From: Gastranaerophilus sp045639085
Lineage (GTDB): Bacteria; Cyanobacteriota; Vampirovibrionia; Gastranaerophilales; Gastranaerophilaceae
Reading direction: 5' to 3'
NCBI GenBank assembly: GCA_045639085.1
Contig: JAZUCM010000025.1
Span: 1-10,336, forward strand
DNA length: 10,336 nt
The position numbers and the translations under genes were made by a program. The notes beneath the pieces were generated by a model. The model was given only the letters and a program-made list of their open reading frames with translations. It ran no database searches and had not been told where the DNA came from. Of this stretch, positions 7,306 through 10,336 are shown one piece after another; positions within the stretch are counted from its first letter, which is position 1; each line of letters starts with the position of its first letter.

Positions 7306-8132
7306 GAAAGTTTTGGTTTTTATTAATTCTAATATTTTTAAGCGCACAAAACCTTTGGGCCGGTGAACTTTGCCCTACAGCCTACGAACTCACATCCGGC
7401 TTGTCAAGTTTTATGAGCCGTGCCACTGGAAGCAATTTCATTCACACAAAACTACTCGAGCATTATTTGGAAAAACAACTGGCAAAAAAACTTCCGGGCA
7501 AATTTGAAATACAAATTGATTCATTTAGCACGCCAGACCTCAAAAACGGAAAGTTCCGCAGCCTGACAGCCGTAGGGGAAAACATAATTCTCGACGAACT
7601 TTCAATCTCAAAAGCTACCGTAAATTCGATCTGCGACTTCAATAGACTAGAAAAAACAGAAAACTCAACCTACCGCTTTGCAGAAGATTTTCCGGCTAAT
7701 ATTACAATCGAACTCTCAGCCGCGGATATCAACCAAATTACTCAAACGACCGATTATAAAAGGACAATCCGCGAAATAAACAACATTCTGCTAGGAATGC
7801 TACGCATTGAAGATGTAAAATTTGACATCCATGACAACAAACTCTGGTACAATTTCATTTTCAGCACGCCGTTTTCACCTAAAAAACAGGCCATCAACAT
7901 CGGCACAAGCCTAAAACTTAACGCCGGAGATGTTAGCATTATTACCGACCAAACCTCAGGCAAGCCAACTATTTTGAGCATTTTGAACCTAACAGATGCG
8001 TTAAATTTTATTAACCCACTTGATTTTTCAACAAAAATCTTGGAAAATAGTATCATAAATGCGAGTTTAAACGAAATTTACGCAAGTGACAACAAAATCA
8101 TAATCAAAGCATTTATAAACATCAGGAAGTGA
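7302..8132 (+). CDS. Secreted DUF2993/LmeA-like protein
   Basis: A 276-residue exported protein. Residues 1-20 form a signal peptide with a basic start, a hydrophobic core and a likely cut after LWA. The rest is rich in alternating strands, with LPGKFEIQIDSF (residues 64-75), a repeated 'amino acids-then-turn' strand pattern and a late LDFSTKILENSIINASLNEI segment. This resembles DUF2993 proteins, common in cyanobacteria and actinobacteria; the mycobacterial LmeA is a phospholipid-binding member. I infer a periplasmic lipid-binding or envelope role, without certainty. Its ATG lies in the truB stop (ATGA, 4-nt overlap) and it has no strong ribosome binding site of its own, so it is probably translated by coupling. 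Confidence 0.7.
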   Translation: MRKFWFLLILIFLSAQNLWAGELCPTAYELTSGLSSFMSRATGSNFIHTKLLEHYLEKQLAKKLPGKFEIQIDSFSTPDLKNGKFRSLTAVGENIILDELSISKATVNSICDFNRLEKTENSTYRFAEDFPANITIELSAADINQITQTTDYKRTIREINNILLGMLRIEDVKFDIHDNKLWYNFIFSTPFSPKKQAINIGTSLKLNAGDVSIITDQTSGKPTILSILNLTDALNFINPLDFSTKILENSIINASLNEIYASDNKIIIKAFINIRK

Positions 8133-8140
8133 GGAACTTT

Positions 8141-8722
8141 ATGGACAGAAAAAGTTTAAATATTATTCTGATAATTCTGACATTAATCGTTGGTACCGCG
8201 TTTGTGCTATCAGTAAAAAACATGCGCCCGACTCCTCCAACCCCTGAAATTCCACCATCCACACAGGAAACTCCCCAAGAAGAAGACACAAAAGTTAGCC
8301 AATACGTCAATGTATTTTTCATCGGGCAAAACAAAAACGGCGAAGAAGTTTACAAAGCCGTCAAACGTAAATACGATCCTGCAATTGATGGAACACCGAT
8401 CAAATTTGCAATAACATCTCTAATTGATGGCCCGCGTCCGGAAGAAGTTAAACTTGGCGTATACTCTGAAATTCCTATTGGCACAAGACTTTTAAACGTT
8501 GCGGACGCATCAGAAGGCGTCTACATAAACCTTTCAAAACATTTCGAAATGGGTGGTGGCACAGATAGTATTTACAAGCGAATTTTTCAACTGATAAAAA
8601 CCGCAAAATACAACACCAATAAGCCTGTCTACCTTCTCATCGACAACATCAAAGTCGAAGTCATCGGCGGCGAAGGTATCATGATTACCCAACCACTTAA
8701 TGAAAATTCCCTCGGCGGCTAG
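8141..8722 (+). CDS. Membrane-anchored GerMN domain protein
   Basis: A 193-residue protein with one N-terminal membrane segment (about 7-25), a Pro/Thr/Glu-rich spacer (29-50), then a GerMN domain outside the membrane (about 55-187). GerMN marks: VNVFFIG strand, YKAVKRKY, SLIDGPRPEE (93-102), YSEIPIGTRLLNV (108-120), VYINLSKHF (127-135) and FQLIKTA. The domain is named from the Bacillus germination protein GerM, but in non-sporulating lineages, including cyanobacteria, it occurs as a lone envelope protein probably bound to peptidoglycan; the job here is inferred. ATG 8141 with GAGGA at 8131-8135 is preferred over an overlapping GTG at 8129 that lacks spacing for a ribosome binding site. Confidence 0.85.
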   Translation: MDRKSLNIILIILTLIVGTAFVLSVKNMRPTPPTPEIPPSTQETPQEEDTKVSQYVNVFFIGQNKNGEEVYKAVKRKYDPAIDGTPIKFAITSLIDGPRPEEVKLGVYSEIPIGTRLLNVADASEGVYINLSKHFEMGGGTDSIYKRIFQLIKTAKYNTNKPVYLLIDNIKVEVIGGEGIMITQPLNENSLGG

Positions 8723-8744
8723 ATATCACAAAAGAGAGCGCAAA

Positions 8745-8987
8745 ATGAGCATAGACGAAAAAGAACTTGATTATTACCTAAACCTAAACTGGACCCTAAT
8801 CGAAGGTACCGACCTGGATTTTGAGGGAAACCCATACCACTACATAGAGATAGAAGAAATCCCGAGCTTTACATTCTGCGCCAAAACGATAGAAAAAGCA
8901 CGTGAAAACTACAAAAAACAGTTGCGCGTGACATTACAAGTTATGCTTGAATTCGGCGACAAAATCCCCGTACCACCAAATAATTAA
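8745..8987 (+). CDS. Orphan HicB-like antitoxin-fold protein
   Basis: An 80-residue acidic protein resembling the HicB family (partial RNase H-like fold): YYLNLNWTLIEG at the start, HYIEIEEIPSFTFCAKTIEKARENYKK in the middle (the family's 'I-x-E-x-P...T-x-E-x-A' pattern) and a closing G-D-K-I-P-V-P-P segment. HicB proteins normally neutralise the HicA mRNA interferase and often carry a C-terminal DNA-binding domain. Neither a hicA-like gene nor such a domain is present. The ATG at 8745 has GAGAG at 8734-8738. It is the last gene of the translation operon, 22 nt after the GerMN gene. A regulatory or non-toxin role is possible; the assignment is by pattern only. Confidence 0.65.
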   Translation: MSIDEKELDYYLNLNWTLIEGTDLDFEGNPYHYIEIEEIPSFTFCAKTIEKARENYKKQLRVTLQVMLEFGDKIPVPPNN

Positions 8988-8998
8988 CGCTTTATACG

Positions 8999-9138
8999 GC
9001 CACTGAGTGGCATCCATACTCGTACCGAAAATGGCAAGACTGCGCGCCTAATTTATTACCTTCCGCTGAGCGGCCCCTATATTCGTACCGTGGAATGGCA
9101 AGACTGCAAGTTTAATTTATTACCTCCGGCTGAGCCGG
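8999..9138. repeat. Three hairpin-headed tandem repeats in convergent gap
   Basis: Units of 63-64 bp each open with a short perfect hairpin with TGA in the loop: 8999-9011 (GCCAC/GTGGC), 9063-9073 (CCGC/GCGG) and 9126-9138 (CCGGC/GCCGG). The stem sequences differ yet stay complementary. Units 1 and 2 then share TCGTACCG (9020-9027, 9083-9090), ATGGCAAGACTGC (9031-9043, 9095-9107) and TAATTTATTACCT (9049-9061, 9113-9125), separated by small indels. Unit 3 keeps only the hairpin and CCTATA before diverging. It lies between two convergent genes. There is no T-run after the stems, so it is not a textbook terminator. Function unknown. Confidence 0.8.
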
Positions 9139-9171
9139 TCCTATACACATTGGCTCGACCCGAACAAAATT

Positions 9172-10140
9172 TTAACGTTTAACACAAAGAACAGCCCTCG
9201 GATAAAGCCGATTTACTGTTCCAGTTGTACCTGCGGCAAAAATTAACTGATATGCTTTAGACGAGGACACAATAGTTCCTGACCAATGCACACGTGCACG
9301 AATTCCTGCAAATTTGTGATTATAATACAACGCTCTTAGTTCATCAATATTAGGTAACCTAGACTCAGAATCTTGCACAGTACAGGCGAAAATAGCGTCT
9401 TTATGCGACAGATCCTTTGTTTCTGCTGCCGTTGACAATGGCATTGGTGCAACAACTATCGGCTCCAATGAGTAAAGTACTGACAAAAATCCAATATCTT
9501 TACCAACTGCGTTTGGTCCTTTATCCCCATTCAAATCGTAAATAAAATTTGCACACATTCTAGTTTGCGAATAAGCAGTTGCGACATCAGACAAACTAGC
9601 ACAATATGGGCTATAATATATAACTACAGATTCTCCATTATTCGTTTCAAATGCTGCAGCCCGAGTATCTATTTGAGAATAAGAATAAAATTTATCAGAA
9701 CCATTTTCGCCAAAACCAGAACCAATAAAAGAATAATCAACAAACTGATAGTTCCATTGTTTAACCGTTTTAGGCCAAGTTATTGTTGAACCAACCAAGT
9801 TGATATAAGAAGTCGGAACACCACAATCGGCTAAATGCTCACTATCGCAAATATTATTAATTTTAAGAACTTTTGAAAGGCCTTCTGTCAAAAAAGTTTC
9901 CGCGGCTGTATCAGCAGTGACGCTGCCACTTTCATCTTCAGTTAAAGTTCCATAACCGCCAACTTGTGGCATCATTGCAATAGCTTGGGACATTCGCGCG
10001 TAAAGCGCTTTGCGTTGGGTGTTCCAAGTGCGTTCGTTAATATTCGCCATTAAGCTTGGTAATGTAATCGCCGCGACGACGCCAATGATTGTGAGGGAAA
10101 GTAAAATTTCCGCCATTGTGAATCCAAGTTTTTTTGTCAT
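9172..10140 (-). CDS. Prepilin-like protein with C-terminal DUF1566-like region
   Basis: A 322-residue type IV pilin/type II secretion pseudopilin-like protein. The class III prepilin signal is MTKKLG, cut before Phe7, giving FTMAE with Glu5 of the mature protein, followed by a hydrophobic helix to about residue 31. A prepilin peptidase would process it and it would assemble into, or sit on, a pilus-like fibre. Residues 95-235 contain paired Cys (98/106, 180/196) and an acidic DLNGDKGPN loop (202-210) that could bind calcium. Residues 248-322 (FACTVQDSESRLPNIDELRAL...HWSGT...YPRAVLCVKR) resemble the DUF1566/Lcl C-terminal pattern; this is my reading, not a confirmed match. It is far longer than a typical pilin (about 150 aa). 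The ATG at 10140 follows AGGAGG by 6 nt; an upstream in-frame ATG at 10179 overlaps the promoter and is rejected. Confidence 0.87.
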   Translation of the reverse strand: MTKKLGFTMAEILLSLTIIGVVAAITLPSLMANINERTWNTQRKALYARMSQAIAMMPQVGGYGTLTEDESGSVTADTAAETFLTEGLSKVLKINNICDSEHLADCGVPTSYINLVGSTITWPKTVKQWNYQFVDYSFIGSGFGENGSDKFYSYSQIDTRAAAFETNNGESVVIYYSPYCASLSDVATAYSQTRMCANFIYDLNGDKGPNAVGKDIGFLSVLYSLEPIVVAPMPLSTAAETKDLSHKDAIFACTVQDSESRLPNIDELRALYYNHKFAGIRARVHWSGTIVSSSKAYQLIFAAGTTGTVNRLYPRAVLCVKR

Positions 10141-10146
10141 TTTTAT

Positions 10147-10152
10147 CCTCCT
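10147..10152 (-). promoter_or_regulatory. Strong ribosome binding site of the prepilin gene
   Basis: A perfect AGGAGG on the minus strand, 6 nt before the ATG at 10140. It is the strongest Shine-Dalgarno sequence in the window, it decides the start, and it suggests high expression. Confidence 0.85.
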
Positions 10153-10169
10153 GCTATTCTCATATACGT

Positions 10170-10198
10170 ATTCTACCATATTTTCTTGTGTTTTTCAA
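10170..10198 (-). promoter_or_regulatory. Promoter of the prepilin gene
   Basis: On the minus strand, TTGAAA (10198-10193), a 17-bp spacer and TAGAAT (10175-10170) with TGG just ahead form an extended -10 promoter. Transcription would start near 10163, leaving a leader of about 20 nt that carries AGGAGG. The nine bases TGGTAGAAT are identical to those in the GGDEF promoter at 1086-1094. Confidence 0.75.
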
Positions 10199-10336
10199 GT
10201 GGCGTTAGTAAATATGTGTTCGCAAGGGTCGGAGGTTTTGGCAAAATAGGTCGCTGAAACCCAAATATAATCAGGACTTTGAGGCGCCCCCCCCCCCTAT
10301 TGAACTGTATATTCCATCATTGTATTTTGTATAATT
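10199..10336. other. Non-coding right edge with 11-C tract
   Basis: I see no gene here. An uninterrupted run of 11 C lies at 10287-10297 in otherwise AT-rich DNA. A TATAAT sequence at 10330-10335 near the edge could be the -10 box of a plus-strand gene beyond the window, but no -35 box lies at a usable distance, so I leave it uncalled. Confidence 0.55.

Noticed and set aside
8129..8140. GTG start for the GerMN gene overlapping the previous stop
   Set aside because: The only purine-rich sequence before it is too close to serve as a ribosome binding site, while the ATG at 8141 has GAGGA at proper spacing.
8988..9171. CRISPR array
   Set aside because: There are only three units, nearly the whole 64-bp unit is conserved between units 1 and 2 with no unique spacers, and no cas genes are present.
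9171..9185. Integron attC-like core (GTTTAAC)
   Set aside because: The 7-mer coincides with the last codons of the prepilin gene and no paired inverse core or integrase is seen.
10141..10179. Upstream ATG extending the prepilin by 13 residues
   Set aside because: It overlaps the -10 box, and the resulting leader would not fit a prepilin signal; the AGGAGG at 10147-10152 points to 10140.
10300..10335. Plus-strand promoter at the right edge (TTGAAC and TATAAT)
   Set aside because: The spacer is 24 bp, too long for a usual promoter, and no gene is visible to support it.

Overview
This window looks like a low-GC bacterial chromosome fragment, most likely from the non-photosynthetic cyanobacterial sister lineage (Vampirovibrionia/Melainabacteria, Gastranaerophilales-like). 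That placement is an inference. It rests on a short YlxR protein with a cyanobacterial-style GRSAYLC...C...KKNKL pattern, a DUF2993-like secreted protein next to a membrane-anchored GerMN protein, and a long prepilin-like protein whose N-terminus resembles those seen in gut Gastranaerophilales. No rRNA is present to settle it.

Layout. Positions 1-158 hold no recognisable gene. A minus-strand gene of unknown family (159-1004) carries a Cys/His/Asp arrangement that could be a papain/transglutaminase-like fold. Diverging from it is a plus-strand GGDEF protein (1117-1995) with a pseudo-receiver N-terminus and a degenerate signature motif, GDEEF. The 212-bp gap after it is filled by two inverted arrays of five octamers each. 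Then comes a tight plus-strand block with almost no spacing: prfA (2208), ylxR (3290), infB (3525), rbfA (6103), truB (6451, TTG start), a DUF2993-like secreted protein (7302), a GerMN protein (8141) and an orphan HicB-like protein (8745-8987). A convergent gap (8988-9171) holds three hairpin-headed tandem repeats. The window ends with a minus-strand prepilin-like gene (9172-10140) with its own promoter, then a non-coding stretch containing an 11-C tract.

How the genes work together. The central block is a translation operon: peptide-chain release (RF1), RNase P/RNA-binding modulator (YlxR/RnpM), initiation (IF-2), 30S maturation (RbfA) and tRNA pseudouridine-55 synthesis (TruB). It appears to start from one promoter directly in front of prfA and to run on into two envelope proteins. 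nusA and rimP, the usual neighbours upstream of ylxR-infB, are not in the window; prfA occupies that place. The GGDEF and prepilin genes have near-identical promoter cores (-35, 17-bp spacer, TGGTAGAAT).

The most unusual material is non-coding: the octamer arrays that begin at or next to the stop codons of two different genes, and the 63-64 bp tandem units whose short stems change sequence while staying paired around a constant TGA loop.
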